A DNA stretch of 64,000 bases from Polyangium mundeleinium (GTDB lineage: Bacteria; Myxococcota_A; Polyangia; Polyangiales; Polyangiaceae), in contig NZ_JAQNDO010000001.1 in NCBI RefSeq assembly GCF_028369105.1, positions 10,820,501 to 10,884,500 on the forward strand. Reading direction: 5' to 3'. The position numbers and the translations under genes are program-made. Below the pieces are notes generated by a model. It saw only the letters and a list, made by a program, of their open reading frames with translations. It was not told the origin of the DNA and made no database searches. This document shows, piece after piece, positions 16,909-26,461 of this stretch; positions within the stretch are counted from its first letter, which is position 1, and every line of letters begins with the position of its first letter.

Positions 16909-17682
16909 ATGCCGCTCGACACAGCCATCATCGCCCCCAAAGCCCGGCAAGAGTATCTCCGCATCGGCCGGCAGTTCGGCTCCACCGATACCCTGAACCA
17001 GGCCAACAAGACCCTCGAAGCCCTCCACAAATACGCCCCCGCCCTCGAACACCACGGATTCAATGTCGCGGACGGCGCGCGGCTCTCCGAGGCGCGCGGC
17101 GCGCTCATCGAGGCCGGCGTCGGGCGCGCCGGGGCCGCAGGGCAGCGCAAGCTCACGAACAAGGGTTTCGTCGCTGCGCTGAAGGACGGGAAAAGCGTCC
17201 GCGAGACCGCGCGCAGCATCCTCCATACCGGCCGCAATACGCTCGAAGAAAAGGGCGACGAAGCGACCGCCCATTCGATCGAGGTCGCCCTCGATCAAAC
17301 ACGCGCCTCCCAGGACGACGCCGAAAAGCTCGCCATTCAGCTCGATACCCTGCGCGATGCCTTGAACCAGCAAGGCGTCGCGGCCGTCGTGCACGACCGC
17401 GGCGGCCCGGATGCCGTCGCGCGCCTCGGGAAAGCCGCGAGCACCTTGCGCGCCACCGCCAAGGAGCGCGAGGGGCAAAGCACCGTGGCCGCGACCGAGC
17501 AGCTCGATCTGCTCGACGGGATCATCGTCACGCTCGCCCGCTCCGCCCGCAAAGCCGCGCGCGCGGCGGCCCGCGAGACGAAACAACCCGCCCTCGCCGC
17601 CGCCTTCGAGCTGACGCACCTCTACGGCACGCGCGGCGATCGCAGCCAGGCGGCCGAAGAGACCTCCGGCGCGCCCGGCTGA
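16909..17682 (+). CDS. Hypothetical helical cytoplasmic protein
   Basis: 257 aa from ATG 16909, picked because GGAAAGGA lies at ideal distance upstream. The open frame extends further 5' only through the tandem-repeat region. The sequence is almost wholly alpha-helical, rich in Ala, Leu, Lys and Glu, without signal peptide or membrane segment; recognisable stretches are APKARQEYLRIGRQFG and LDLLDGIIVTLARSARKAA. No known domain was recognised. It is convergent with the phospholipase gene with only 9 bp between stops. Proximity to the PARIS-like genes may be coincidental. Confidence 0.65.
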   Translation: MPLDTAIIAPKARQEYLRIGRQFGSTDTLNQANKTLEALHKYAPALEHHGFNVADGARLSEARGALIEAGVGRAGAAGQRKLTNKGFVAALKDGKSVRETARSILHTGRNTLEEKGDEATAHSIEVALDQTRASQDDAEKLAIQLDTLRDALNQQGVAAVVHDRGGPDAVARLGKAASTLRATAKEREGQSTVAATEQLDLLDGIIVTLARSARKAARAAARETKQPALAAAFELTHLYGTRGDRSQAAEETSGAPG

Positions 17683-17691
17683 CGCCTTCGA

Positions 17692-19182
17692 TCAATCCCG
17701 GATTCGCACCGCCCCGAGCTTCGCCCCCGCCTCGAGCACCCGCTTCGCAATCTCCATCCCCTCCCCGCGCCGATCGAGGTGCTCCGGGATGAGCCCTCGA
17801 TCGAGCGCCTCCCGCAGCTCCGCATGCGCCTCCGTGTTCTCGCGGCGCGCCCTCAGATCGGCCATCGAGATGTCCACCGGCGGCAGCGCCACCGGGGGCC
17901 GCGGGTCCGCGAAATACGCCGGCTGAAGGCACGACGAGAGATCGTTCGCCGCGGCGATACGCTTGTTCCACGTCGGCAAACCAAACCTCCGGCACAAGGT
18001 GCGAATCACGGAGACGTGCTCGAATTGCGTGCCCACCGTGCACCCCGTCCGCGCGAACGGGCCGGCCACGAGGGAGGGCACGCGGAAGCCGAGCTGCCGG
18101 AAGTCGGCCTCGTCGTCCTCCGTCGTCGGCGGCGATACGTGGTCGAAAAAGCCGCCGTGCTCGTCGTAGGTCAGGATGAACATGCACCGGCCCCATTGCG
18201 GGCTCTTGGCGAGCGCCGTGTACACGCTCGCGAGGAGCGCCTGCCCGAGCCGGATGTCGTGATCCGGGTGGTCGTCATTCGCGCCCGCGCCGAAGAACTG
18301 CGGGTCGAGGAAGACCACGTTCGGCAAAGTGCCCGCCGCCGCGTCCTCGAAGAACTTCTCGATCTTGGCGAGCCCGCTCGTCTTCAGATACGCGCCCGAG
18401 CACCACGCGATGTCGTGGTAATAGACCTTGTGGCTCACCTTGGCTTCGTCGAGGTACTTGAAGATGCTGTCATACCCGAGGACGGGCAGGTTCCCTTTTT
18501 GCCCCTTGCTCGTCGCGCCGTGCAGGTAAAACCGGTTTGGCCACGTCGGTCCCATGACCGAGGCAAACCATCGCTCGCACACGGCATGCGCGTCGGCCAG
18601 CGCATACAGGATCGGGAGCTGCTCCCGGATGTGATATCCCATGACGTCCGCCTGGGTCGATCCCGCGTGGGCCCCGACGAACCCATCGTTCTTGCCGTTG
18701 TTCCACTGCGCATGCGCGGCATCCCAGTTGTGCGGCGGATCCTCGGGCGTGAAATCGTCGAGCTTCCACACGGGGACCCACGATCCGTCCGGCGCCGGGT
18801 TCTTTTCCGTGCCGTCGAGGCCGATCACGTCGCGGCCTTCGACCAGGCGCAAGCTCCCGAGGTAATGGTCGAACGAGCGATTCTCCATCATCAGGATCAC
18901 GAACGTGTCGATCGGCGCGAGCAGCTCCTCGGGCGAAAGGCCACCCGAATCCGTGCAACTTTCGCCCGGATCGCCGCCGCCCGCGCCACCCGCGCCGCCC
19001 ATTCCGCCCGCGCCGCCGGCGCCACCCGCGCCGCCGGCGCCTCCGACGCCCGCGCCGCCTGCGACGTCCGTCGTCGCACCCGCGCCGCCGCAACCCACGG
19101 CGGCCGCCGAGAGCGCCGCGCCGAGACCGAGCAGCACACGCCTGCGCGCGGCCGCATGATCGTCACCCATTCGTCCGGACAT
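17692..19182 (-). CDS. Phospholipase C / acid phosphatase family esterase, Tat-type lipoprotein
   Basis: 496 aa from ATG 19182 with a GAGG site. The leader has twin arginines (RRRVLLGLGAALS) and a lipobox-like AAVGC, predicting Tat export with lipid attachment. A GG-AGGAGG spacer follows. The catalytic domain starts with FVILMMENRSFDHYLG, the hallmark of the phosphoesterase (PlcC/AcpA) family, and continues with VMGPTWPNRFYLHGATSKG and FILTYDEHGGFFDHVSPP, which carry metal and phosphate ligands. It should hydrolyse phospholipids or phosphate monoesters outside the cytoplasm, useful for scavenging or predation. Length is typical of shorter members. Confidence 0.9.
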   Translation of the reverse strand: MSGRMGDDHAAARRRVLLGLGAALSAAAVGCGGAGATTDVAGGAGVGGAGGAGGAGGAGGMGGAGGAGGGDPGESCTDSGGLSPEELLAPIDTFVILMMENRSFDHYLGSLRLVEGRDVIGLDGTEKNPAPDGSWVPVWKLDDFTPEDPPHNWDAAHAQWNNGKNDGFVGAHAGSTQADVMGYHIREQLPILYALADAHAVCERWFASVMGPTWPNRFYLHGATSKGQKGNLPVLGYDSIFKYLDEAKVSHKVYYHDIAWCSGAYLKTSGLAKIEKFFEDAAAGTLPNVVFLDPQFFGAGANDDHPDHDIRLGQALLASVYTALAKSPQWGRCMFILTYDEHGGFFDHVSPPTTEDDEADFRQLGFRVPSLVAGPFARTGCTVGTQFEHVSVIRTLCRRFGLPTWNKRIAAANDLSSCLQPAYFADPRPPVALPPVDISMADLRARRENTEAHAELREALDRGLIPEHLDRRGEGMEIAKRVLEAGAKLGAVRIRD

Positions 19183-19478
19183 GATCGACCTCACCGATAA
19201 AAAAAGCCAAAAATCACGATAGACGAATCGCCCGTCGATGTGCGCCGAAAGCGCCCCCGCGAAGCGTCTTTCGCGAGCCCTCCGCGCGCCCCGGACGCGC
19301 GGGCGTGGGCAGAGGCCGCGCACCCGCGGGTGGTACGGGCCCTGCTCAGCGCGCGACTCGTGTTCTTGCCGGCCAGCCTCTTCCCGCGGCCTCCTGCAAA
19401 GGCGCCGCGCTTGCCTTTCTTTCCAGGACTTTTTGGATCGTCCACCACGCCCCGCCAGGCCCCACGCGGCGGTGGACC

Positions 19479-21038
19479 ATGAAGTTCGATCCGATGCGGC
19501 GGATGCTCTCCGCCGCGAACGCTTCCGTGGGGGACGACGAGACCGAGCGCGTGATGGCGCGGCGCAAGCTCGAACAGACGATCGGCGGCGCGTACCTCGT
19601 CGCCATCCTCGCCGCGCTCGTCATCGGCGGCGTGGCGAGCTTCGCCCTGCAATCGGTGATCGCGAGCCAGGACCGCGTCGAGGACATCTACGGCGCGGAG
19701 CTGCTCGAAGTGGAGCGGCTGCACGGCGGCGCGATGGAGAAATCCGCGCAGGGCCGGGCCTACCTGCTCACCGGGGATCCCGAGATGCTCGAAGCGAGTT
19801 ATGCCGCGCGGCGAGCGTTCGAAGCGCGGCTCGGCGCGCTGCTCGCGCGCGCGGAGGACCCGGCCGAGCGCGCGCGGCTCGAGCGCGTCGCGACCGCGCA
19901 GAAGGCGCACCAGGAGGCGCTCGCGCGGGCGTTCGCGCTGTATCGCGCGGGCGGCACGCACGAGGACGTGGGGCGCGTGGTCGGGGCCGAGGTGGTCCCC
20001 AAGCTCGGCGCGCTCGACGTGGCGATCGGCGACTACGCGCTCTTCGTGGACTCGCGCCTCGAAGTGGCCCGCGACAGCGCCCGAAGCGCCTCGACACGCG
20101 CGTCGAGGCTCGTCGTGATCGTCGCGTGTGGCGCGGTGCTGCTCGCGGCGGGCCTCGGCGTGTTGCTGACGCGCACGATGCACCGGCTCTACCGCGCAGC
20201 CGAGGAGCAACTCGCGCTCTTCGCGCGGGAGGAGCGCGCTCGCGCGGAGGCCGAAGAGGCGCGGCGGGATCTCGCGGAGACCGTCGCGCGGCTCTCGCAG
20301 GTCAACGAGGATCTCGACGCGTTCGCCGGCCGCATCGCCCACGATCTGCGCAACCTGCTCACGCCGATCGCGCTCGTGCCGCCGCGGCTCCGGCGCGCGG
20401 AGGACAAGGAGGCGACAGCGCGGATCGCGGCCTCGCTCGAACGCTCGGTGACGCGGGCGAACGCCGTGCTCGAAGGTCTGCTCGCGTTCTCGCGGTCGAG
20501 CCGCCCGGACGACACGAGCCAGAAGGCCTCGGTGCGGGAGGTCGTGGCGCAGGTCGCGGAGGAGCTCGCGTCCGCCGCCGCGGAGGTGCGCGCCGAGGTG
20601 ACGATCCACGTCGAGGACACGCGTGTCGCCTGCGCGCCCGAGCTCTTGCACGTGGTCGTGCTCAACCTGCTCGGCAACGCGCTCAAGTACATCGCAGGCC
20701 GCGAGGAGCGGCGCGTCGCGATCCACGCCGCAGAGGCGGAAGGGGGCTTCATCGAGCTCGCCGTCGAGGACACGGGCCCCGGCATCCCCGACGGCGCGAA
20801 GGAACGCATCTTCGAGCCGTTCTACCGCGTCCCCGGCGTCCGCGCGCCGGGCACGGGGATCGGCCTCGCCACGGTGCGTCGTATCGTGACCGCGCACGAA
20901 GGCCGCATCGAGTGCGTGTCCACGCTCGGCCGAGGGACGACGTTCCGCGTGTGGATGCCGTGCGCGGCGGAGCCGAAGAGCGTGGTCGCGCGGGAAGACG
21001 AGCGCGCCGCGGCGGCGGGCCGGAATCTCGGGGTGTAG
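19479..21038 (+). CDS. Membrane sensor histidine kinase with CHASE3-like sensor
   Basis: 519 aa from ATG 19479. TM1 is at about residues 35-57 (AYLVAILAALVIGG), an extracytoplasmic helical bundle of about 150 residues resembles CHASE3 (QGRAYLLTGDPEML), and TM2 is at about 207-229. A coiled-coil linker leads to the phospho-acceptor helix FAGRIAHDLRNLLTPIAL with the His in AHDLRN. HATPase motifs are LLGNALKYI, EDTGPGIPDGAKERIFEPFYR and GTGIGLATVRRIV. No response regulator is adjacent, so it is an orphan kinase. It is divergent from the phospholipase gene across a 296-bp gap with an A/T-rich stretch near 19197-19220. Confidence 0.9.
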   Translation: MKFDPMRRMLSAANASVGDDETERVMARRKLEQTIGGAYLVAILAALVIGGVASFALQSVIASQDRVEDIYGAELLEVERLHGGAMEKSAQGRAYLLTGDPEMLEASYAARRAFEARLGALLARAEDPAERARLERVATAQKAHQEALARAFALYRAGGTHEDVGRVVGAEVVPKLGALDVAIGDYALFVDSRLEVARDSARSASTRASRLVVIVACGAVLLAAGLGVLLTRTMHRLYRAAEEQLALFAREERARAEAEEARRDLAETVARLSQVNEDLDAFAGRIAHDLRNLLTPIALVPPRLRRAEDKEATARIAASLERSVTRANAVLEGLLAFSRSSRPDDTSQKASVREVVAQVAEELASAAAEVRAEVTIHVEDTRVACAPELLHVVVLNLLGNALKYIAGREERRVAIHAAEAEGGFIELAVEDTGPGIPDGAKERIFEPFYRVPGVRAPGTGIGLATVRRIVTAHEGRIECVSTLGRGTTFRVWMPCAAEPKSVVAREDERAAAAGRNLGV

Positions 21039-21079
21039 AACCCCTGCGAGGAGGACGGGGTTCGTGTTAGGATTTCGGG

Positions 21080-22462
21080 GTGAGCCGGACCACGGACATC
21101 CTCCGAGAAGCCCTCCGTTCCGCCGGTCTTTCCATCGATGACCTGGCGAGATGGACCCGGATCGACCTTGACATTCTTCGCGATGCTGAGGCAGGTCGGA
21201 CGCGACTGACGGCTGCGCAGCTCGATCGGGTAGCGTGCGCGTTCGGCCTTCGGCTCGATGATCTCCTCGAAGGCCAGGTCGGCTCCGCGCCGATGACGCT
21301 CCTCCTGCGCAGCGCAGCGCACGCGGATCGGGCACTCGACATCCGTAGCGTGCTCACCACCGAGATCGACCAGGCGCTCGGGGAGTTCCAGCGGGTCGTA
21401 CGCGACATCGCCGATGTCGAGAATCTGCTCGGACGCGCGCCCCCCACCCTCCCCACGATTCCCGATCGACCCAATCCTCAGAAACTCCATACCGGCGATC
21501 ATCGAGCCCGCATGGTGCGTGACTACCTGGGTTTGGGGTTGTCGCCGATCCGATCGATGCGAAAAATCGTGGAATCGCTGGGGGTGGCGATCGTGTGGGT
21601 GTCGGAGGACCAGGTCGACAGGAGCGTAGAGGGAGCTTGTACACGCGTCCCACGCCCCACGATCCTCGTCAATGTCATCGAGGAAGGGAGACGCCCGTGG
21701 AGAGCTCGCATCACCATGGCCCATGAGCTCGGTCATGTCCTCTTCGACCTGACGGAGCCCATGCGTCAGGTGCTCGTCAGTCCGCACAAATATGCTCTTC
21801 CACCACCGTGGCTCGACGAAATCGAACGAAACGCAAATGCCTTCGCGGCATGCCTGCTCGCGCCCACGGATGGCGTAAGAATGCTGGTAGGGCGTATCGA
21901 CCCAACCTCGGAGGATGCCATTTGCGTTGTCGGCGAGCACTTTGGCGTGGGTCGAACGGTCGCCATCAACCGATTGCAAGTCGTATTCAACTTGACCGAT
22001 GTCCAGCGCGCCTCGATGGAATACGGCAGACAACCGCGTTATTACAATGCCGACTTCAATGCGGATGCTGCGCCGGGTGAGCTTGGTCTGCGCGGCGAGC
22101 CCTTCCGTTCGCTGGTGGCCGCGGGCGTGGAGAGCGGAAAACTAACGCCGTATCGCGCTCGATCCATCCTCGGCATTGCCCAGACGGAGCCGCTGCCGTT
22201 CGCCTATTTGCCCGCGGAGATGACAGCACCGTCGGTGTCTGCCGAGCAGCAGATGCTCCGCGCCGCGTCCGTCTATCTGGCCCGGACCTATCCCGATGCG
22301 GGGCTGGTTCCTGGAGAAGCCACGAGGGACGGCACCGCATGGATCGTGACGGTGTTCGATGGCGGGGTCGGAGCCATCGAGCGCGCGCCTCGCGGAAAGC
22401 TCGTGTTCTCCGAGCAAGCAAAGCTCATCGTGGATGCGGTGTCGCCAGCGCTCACGCCATGA
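21080..22462 (+). CDS. XRE-type HTH regulator fused to M78 (ImmA/IrrE) metalloprotease domain
   Basis: 460 aa from GTG. Residues 1-65 form a Cro/C1-type helix-turn-helix (LSIDDLARWTRIDLDILRDAE). A zinc-peptidase domain follows with HELGH at 215-219 and the downstream ligand region ERNANAFAACLLAP (249-262), the pattern of COG2856/ImmA enzymes that cleave repressors. The last 150 residues hold no recognised fold. The stop overlaps the next start in ATGA, coupling it to a C39-like cysteine protease. Codon use looks less GC-biased than its neighbours, suggesting acquisition. In ImmA systems the protease relieves repression after DNA damage or phage cues; here one polypeptide carries both DNA-binding and protease parts. 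Confidence 0.88.
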   Translation: MSRTTDILREALRSAGLSIDDLARWTRIDLDILRDAEAGRTRLTAAQLDRVACAFGLRLDDLLEGQVGSAPMTLLLRSAAHADRALDIRSVLTTEIDQALGEFQRVVRDIADVENLLGRAPPTLPTIPDRPNPQKLHTGDHRARMVRDYLGLGLSPIRSMRKIVESLGVAIVWVSEDQVDRSVEGACTRVPRPTILVNVIEEGRRPWRARITMAHELGHVLFDLTEPMRQVLVSPHKYALPPPWLDEIERNANAFAACLLAPTDGVRMLVGRIDPTSEDAICVVGEHFGVGRTVAINRLQVVFNLTDVQRASMEYGRQPRYYNADFNADAAPGELGLRGEPFRSLVAAGVESGKLTPYRARSILGIAQTEPLPFAYLPAEMTAPSVSAEQQMLRAASVYLARTYPDAGLVPGEATRDGTAWIVTVFDGGVGAIERAPRGKLVFSEQAKLIVDAVSPALTP

Positions 22463-22956
22463 AAGAATGGCACCACGAACAGACGCACCGGGACTCGTGC
22501 GTCGCCGCGTGCATGTGCATCATCCAGAAATGGCGTGGGGAAGCGCCCACGGAAGCCGCGTTTCACGAGAGCGCCTCGACGGGGCCTCAGATCCTCGGAC
22601 GGCGCATCCGGGAGCTGGGAGGCGCGCGTTACGCTGCGCTCGCGCAGGACGAAGAGCGAACGCTCGACCTGCACCTGGTCGATGGTGGGCTCGTGGTCGT
22701 TGGCGTATTCGGACTCCTCTTCGCGGACTGGCAGCGTCGCGTATACGGGCAACTGATATCCAGGCATGGCGAGATGTCTCGCGCGTATAGCCAGAAGGGG
22801 TATCCACACGCCATCGTGCTCGTGGAGCGGTCGGGAGACGGGTATCGGCTCCTCGATCCCTGGTTCCCGGCGATGCACCAGCCCTTGTTCATTGAAAGGT
22901 CCGACTTCTCGAACTGCTTCGACGGCAATGCAGTGTTCGTCGATCGGGTTCCATGA
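22459..22956 (+). CDS. C39-like papain-fold cysteine protease, coupled to the HTH-M78 gene
   Basis: 165 aa from ATG 22459. Candidate catalytic residues are Q8 and C14 in the N-terminal HEQTHRDSCVAAC, H117 in GYPHAIVLVE and D133 in YRLLDPW. The spacing and the Q-C, H, D order match C39 peptidases, the double-glycine leader peptidase fold. The protein is a stand-alone domain without ABC transporter, signal peptide or membrane helix, so it probably acts in the cytoplasm. It starts inside the stop of the HTH-M78 gene (ATGA) and its own stop overlaps the DUF3160 start. Its target may be a cell protein or the partner itself; no function is established. Confidence 0.78.
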   Translation: MKEWHHEQTHRDSCVAACMCIIQKWRGEAPTEAAFHESASTGPQILGRRIRELGGARYAALAQDEERTLDLHLVDGGLVVVGVFGLLFADWQRRVYGQLISRHGEMSRAYSQKGYPHAIVLVERSGDGYRLLDPWFPAMHQPLFIERSDFSNCFDGNAVFVDRVP

Positions 22957-25760
22957 TGCTGTCATGCCGTCGCTTGCTCGCCCCGCTCCTCGTCCTCGCT
23001 CTGCCCCTCGGCGCAGCCTGTCGCCCCGCGGCCACGGATCAAGCCAGCGCACACGCCAAACGCACTGCACCCCCTGCCTCCGCGACCGCCCCCGCGAGCG
23101 CGGCGAGCGCGGCCGTCCCGGCGCCGCGCCCGTCCATGCGCGACCTGCTCGACTCCCTCGCCGACGACATGGCCTGCGCCCTGCCCGTCGGGACGCCGCC
23201 GACGCCCGCCCTCGCCGGGGCGAAGCCCTTTCAGCCGATCGAAGCGTCTTGCGGGAACCTCGACTGCGACGCCGTCGAGAAGACGCCGAAGGGCGCGGAC
23301 GCGTGCTTCCTCTCGAACGAGGCGATCCGACGCGTCGAGCCGAAGGCCCGCGCCGGGAGCCTCGAACGCAAGCCCGCCTCTGCGGCGTGGGACGGCGTGA
23401 CGAAGCCTCGCTTCCTCGACCGCATCGACGCGCACGTCCACCTCACGGACGTCGAGCACGCGCGGTTACGCAAGAACGGGTTCGTCGTGCTCGACCGGCT
23501 CCCGTATGCCGATTACGCGAACGCGTTCCACGACGTCTTCCAGGAGGAGCTGCCGCTCTACGTGGGGCCGGATCCGATCCTGCACGCCGTCTTCCGCGCC
23601 ACCGAGGCCTCGCTCGGCCGGATCGAACGCACGCGGCTGCAGCCCGCGCTCGAGTCGATGCTGAAGAAGCTGCGCAAGGCCCTCGCGGCGAGCGGCGCGT
23701 CGCTCGACGAGACCACGCGGAAGGACCTCGACGTCTACCTCGCGGTCGCCGCGGCGTACGTCCTTCCGGAACAGGAGGGCAACACCCAGGTCTCGTTGTT
23801 CGACCAGGAAGAACAAGTCGAAGCGCTGCTGGCGGCGGAGCACAACAGGCAACGCACGCCCGTCGAGCTCTTCGGCCGCACGCGCATGATCGACTTCTCC
23901 CAGTTCGAGCCGCGCGGCCACTACGCCGAAACGTTCTACGACCTCACGAAAGCGATGATGTGGGAGCCACGTTCGTACTTCGCCGCGGTCATGTGGCTCT
24001 CGCGCCTCGAGTGGAACCTCGTCTCGCGCGGCTCGCGGAGCTCCCACCCCGACGCCTCGCCCGACCCGCGCGAGACGCCGCGCGAGGCCCGCGCCGCACT
24101 CGCGCTGGCCGAGCTCGTGCAGAAGAGCGGCGCGCTCGCCGAGATCGGGCTCTTCGAGGAGGTGTACAGCGCGTTCGCCGGCCGGCGCGAGGACGTGAGC
24201 GTGCCGGATCTCCTGCGGCTCATGCAGAAGGGCGGCTTCTCCCCGAAGGACCCGGCCGCCCCGGAAAAACTGCGCCTCGCGATCGGCGACGGCTTCCGCC
24301 GGACCGCGCGGATCCACTTCATGCCCGAGGGCGTGACGAACCTGCCCGTGATCAGCACGCTGCTCGGCCCTCGCATCGTGCCGGACATCGCGCCGCTCAG
24401 CCGCCTCGTCCACGACGCCGTCCCAGGCCGCTCCAACCTCGGCGCGGCCGACGTCGCGTATCTCCTCGGGCACGATCGCGCCGCGACGTACCTGAAGAAC
24501 GACCTCGACCGCTTCCCCGCGCTGCGCGGCGCGCTCGACACGGGCCGCGCGGAGCTCGCCGCGGGCGCCGAGAAGGGCCGCGACGTCCAGGCGAGCTTTC
24601 TCCGCGCGATCCTCGCCTTGCGCAAGGATCCCGAGGGCGCGCGCCCCTCGTTCATGGGCAAGGACGCCTATGCCGATCTGCGGCTGGGCTCCGCGCTCGT
24701 CGGGTACGCCCAGCTCCGGCACACGTTCGTGCTGCTCGCGGGCCAGGGGTACGACGCGTACGGCTGCGAGATCCCCGACGCGTACGTCGAGCCGCTCGTG
24801 CCCTTCTACGACGCGCTCCTCGCCCACGTGGAGGGCCTGCGCAAGATCACGGGCGGCGGCTTCGACGGCCTCGTCCGTGTGCTCGGCACGCTCCGCGGCA
24901 TCGCCCGCACCGAGCTCGCCCGCGGCGCGCCCACGAAGGAGCAAGCCACCTGGCTCGCGATGGTGGCCGAGTACATCCCCCAGGGCGGCTACGCCGACAG
25001 CGGCGAGCCGCCCAAGTGGACCGGCTGGTACTTCGACATGTTCGAGGACCGCGAGATCGGCGCGACACGCACGGCCGACCTCGTCGCCGACTTCTTCACG
25101 CTGACGAACGCCGGGCAGATCGCCTACCTCGGCGCCGACGGCCCGCGGCTCGGCGTGTTCGTCGTCGACGCGGGCGGCGAGCCCCGCGCCATGGTCGGGC
25201 CCGTCGCGCGGGGCTACGAGATCCACGCGCCGATCGAGAAGCGGCTCGACGACACGGCGGCCCGGACCCACCTGGACAAACGGGCGCCGTGGCGAGAGAG
25301 CTTCGCCCCCGCGCCCGTCCCCGACCCCGCGATCGGGCTTTCCGGCAGGACCGTCTCTTGCGCGCGCGACGGCAAGCTCGAGGAGCGCCTCGTGCTCGCG
25401 AGCGACCGCAAGCTCGGCCCGGTCACCGTCACCTTGCTCGACCACCACGGCGATCCCCTCGCCCCAGGGCTCACCCTGGACATCGGCGAGGGTTTTTCCG
25501 TGTACCCCTTCACCTTCCCGGAGGTCCCCTGGCGGCCGTCGACGCGCGGGACGTACGACGACCCCCCGCACCACCGACGCGGCTCCCAGCGGAGCCCGGT
25601 CGAGGCCCTCGAGGTTCGGATCGAGGATCTCTCCCGGGCTTCCGCGGGCAAGGGCGCCTACACGCTCTTCACGAGTCCGAGCGTGTTCAACGGGAAGGCC
25701 TTCAGCGACGAGCTGCCGACCCGCCTGCAGGGCACCGCGTTTTCTCTCGGGGCGCCCTAG
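22953..25760 (+). CDS. DUF3160-family lipoprotein
   Basis: 935 aa. The signal peptide ends in a lipobox (ALPLGAAC), followed by an Ala/Pro/Ser-rich linker to about residue 60. The large remainder matches the DUF3160 type of exported proteins: FVVLDRLPYADYANAFHDVF, VGPDPILHAVFRATEASLGRIE and a C-terminal region with YVEPLVPFYDALLAHVEGL. The family has no known activity. The ATG overlaps the stop of the C39-like gene, but its exported nature argues that it is a neighbour rather than a part of that module. It ends convergently, overlapping the sigma-factor stop by 4 bp. Confidence 0.85.
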   Translation: MMLSCRRLLAPLLVLALPLGAACRPAATDQASAHAKRTAPPASATAPASAASAAVPAPRPSMRDLLDSLADDMACALPVGTPPTPALAGAKPFQPIEASCGNLDCDAVEKTPKGADACFLSNEAIRRVEPKARAGSLERKPASAAWDGVTKPRFLDRIDAHVHLTDVEHARLRKNGFVVLDRLPYADYANAFHDVFQEELPLYVGPDPILHAVFRATEASLGRIERTRLQPALESMLKKLRKALAASGASLDETTRKDLDVYLAVAAAYVLPEQEGNTQVSLFDQEEQVEALLAAEHNRQRTPVELFGRTRMIDFSQFEPRGHYAETFYDLTKAMMWEPRSYFAAVMWLSRLEWNLVSRGSRSSHPDASPDPRETPREARAALALAELVQKSGALAEIGLFEEVYSAFAGRREDVSVPDLLRLMQKGGFSPKDPAAPEKLRLAIGDGFRRTARIHFMPEGVTNLPVISTLLGPRIVPDIAPLSRLVHDAVPGRSNLGAADVAYLLGHDRAATYLKNDLDRFPALRGALDTGRAELAAGAEKGRDVQASFLRAILALRKDPEGARPSFMGKDAYADLRLGSALVGYAQLRHTFVLLAGQGYDAYGCEIPDAYVEPLVPFYDALLAHVEGLRKITGGGFDGLVRVLGTLRGIARTELARGAPTKEQATWLAMVAEYIPQGGYADSGEPPKWTGWYFDMFEDREIGATRTADLVADFFTLTNAGQIAYLGADGPRLGVFVVDAGGEPRAMVGPVARGYEIHAPIEKRLDDTAARTHLDKRAPWRESFAPAPVPDPAIGLSGRTVSCARDGKLEERLVLASDRKLGPVTVTLLDHHGDPLAPGLTLDIGEGFSVYPFTFPEVPWRPSTRGTYDDPPHHRRGSQRSPVEALEVRIEDLSRASAGKGAYTLFTSPSVFNGKAFSDELPTRLQGTAFSLGAP

Positions 25761-26458
25761 GGGAGCCTCTTCCACTGCGCGCGCTTCTCCAGGATCCAGC
25801 GCCACAGCTCCACGAAGAGCCCCATGAACCACGCGAGGGCGAACCCGCGCTTCCGGCGCCGGCCCCTCCGCTGCGCCTCGATCAGGGCGAGCTTCTCCAC
25901 GAAGCGCGCCCGGGCCTGCTTCACCCGCACGTGCGCGCCGCTCTTCTTGAGCCCCAGCCACTTCGCGATCTCGTGCAGGGACTCGCCCTCCACGTCGTGG
26001 CGGAGCAGGATTTCCCGCTCGTCCTCGGGCATGAGCCGGGCGGCCGCCTGCACGAGCGCGATCGTCGCATGGTACTGCTCCGGGTCCTCCGGCTGCGCGA
26101 CGGCGTCGGCGACCGCCTCCGGGTCGAGCACCTCGTAAGCGTGCCGGTAGAGCTTCCTGAAATTCGAAACCTGTTTCCGACAAACCTCCATGAGCCAGCG
26201 TCTCGCTGCCTCATCGTTCCGCGGGATCACCGCGGTCCGTCGGTTGGCGACGGTAAAGACGATCTGAACGAGCTCTTCGAGGTCGTCGCCCTGCAGTCCC
26301 AGGCTTCCGAGGCGATCACGCACCTCCGCCAGGAACAGTTCGTAAAGGACCTCGACGCGGGGCTTGTGTCTGGGGCGCGATGGCGTGCGCTGGATAGAGT
26401 CTCCCACGCTCGCCCTAATGTGTTGAAAAGGCAGATCGTCCAAAAAATGTTTCGGCAC
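25757..26458 (-). CDS. ECF-type RNA polymerase sigma factor with hydrophobic C-terminal tail
   Basis: 233 aa. A sigma-2-like region lies at about 35-105 (LGSLGLQGDDLEELVQIVFTVANR) and a sigma-4-like HTH at about 140-190 (LMPEDEREILLRHDVEGESLHEIAKWLGLKKSGAHVRVKQAR). After a basic RRGRRRKRG patch, an extra segment FALAWFMGLFVELWRWIL could be a membrane-binding helix, which is unusual for a sigma factor. It begins 3 bp after the stop of the membrane-anchored gene at 26462-27964, so the two form an operon and that protein may control it. There is no classic zinc-finger anti-sigma factor next to it. Confidence 0.85.
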   Translation of the reverse strand: MPKHFLDDLPFQHIRASVGDSIQRTPSRPRHKPRVEVLYELFLAEVRDRLGSLGLQGDDLEELVQIVFTVANRRTAVIPRNDEAARRWLMEVCRKQVSNFRKLYRHAYEVLDPEAVADAVAQPEDPEQYHATIALVQAAARLMPEDEREILLRHDVEGESLHEIAKWLGLKKSGAHVRVKQARARFVEKLALIEAQRRGRRRKRGFALAWFMGLFVELWRWILEKRAQWKRLP

Positions 26459-26461
26459 CCC

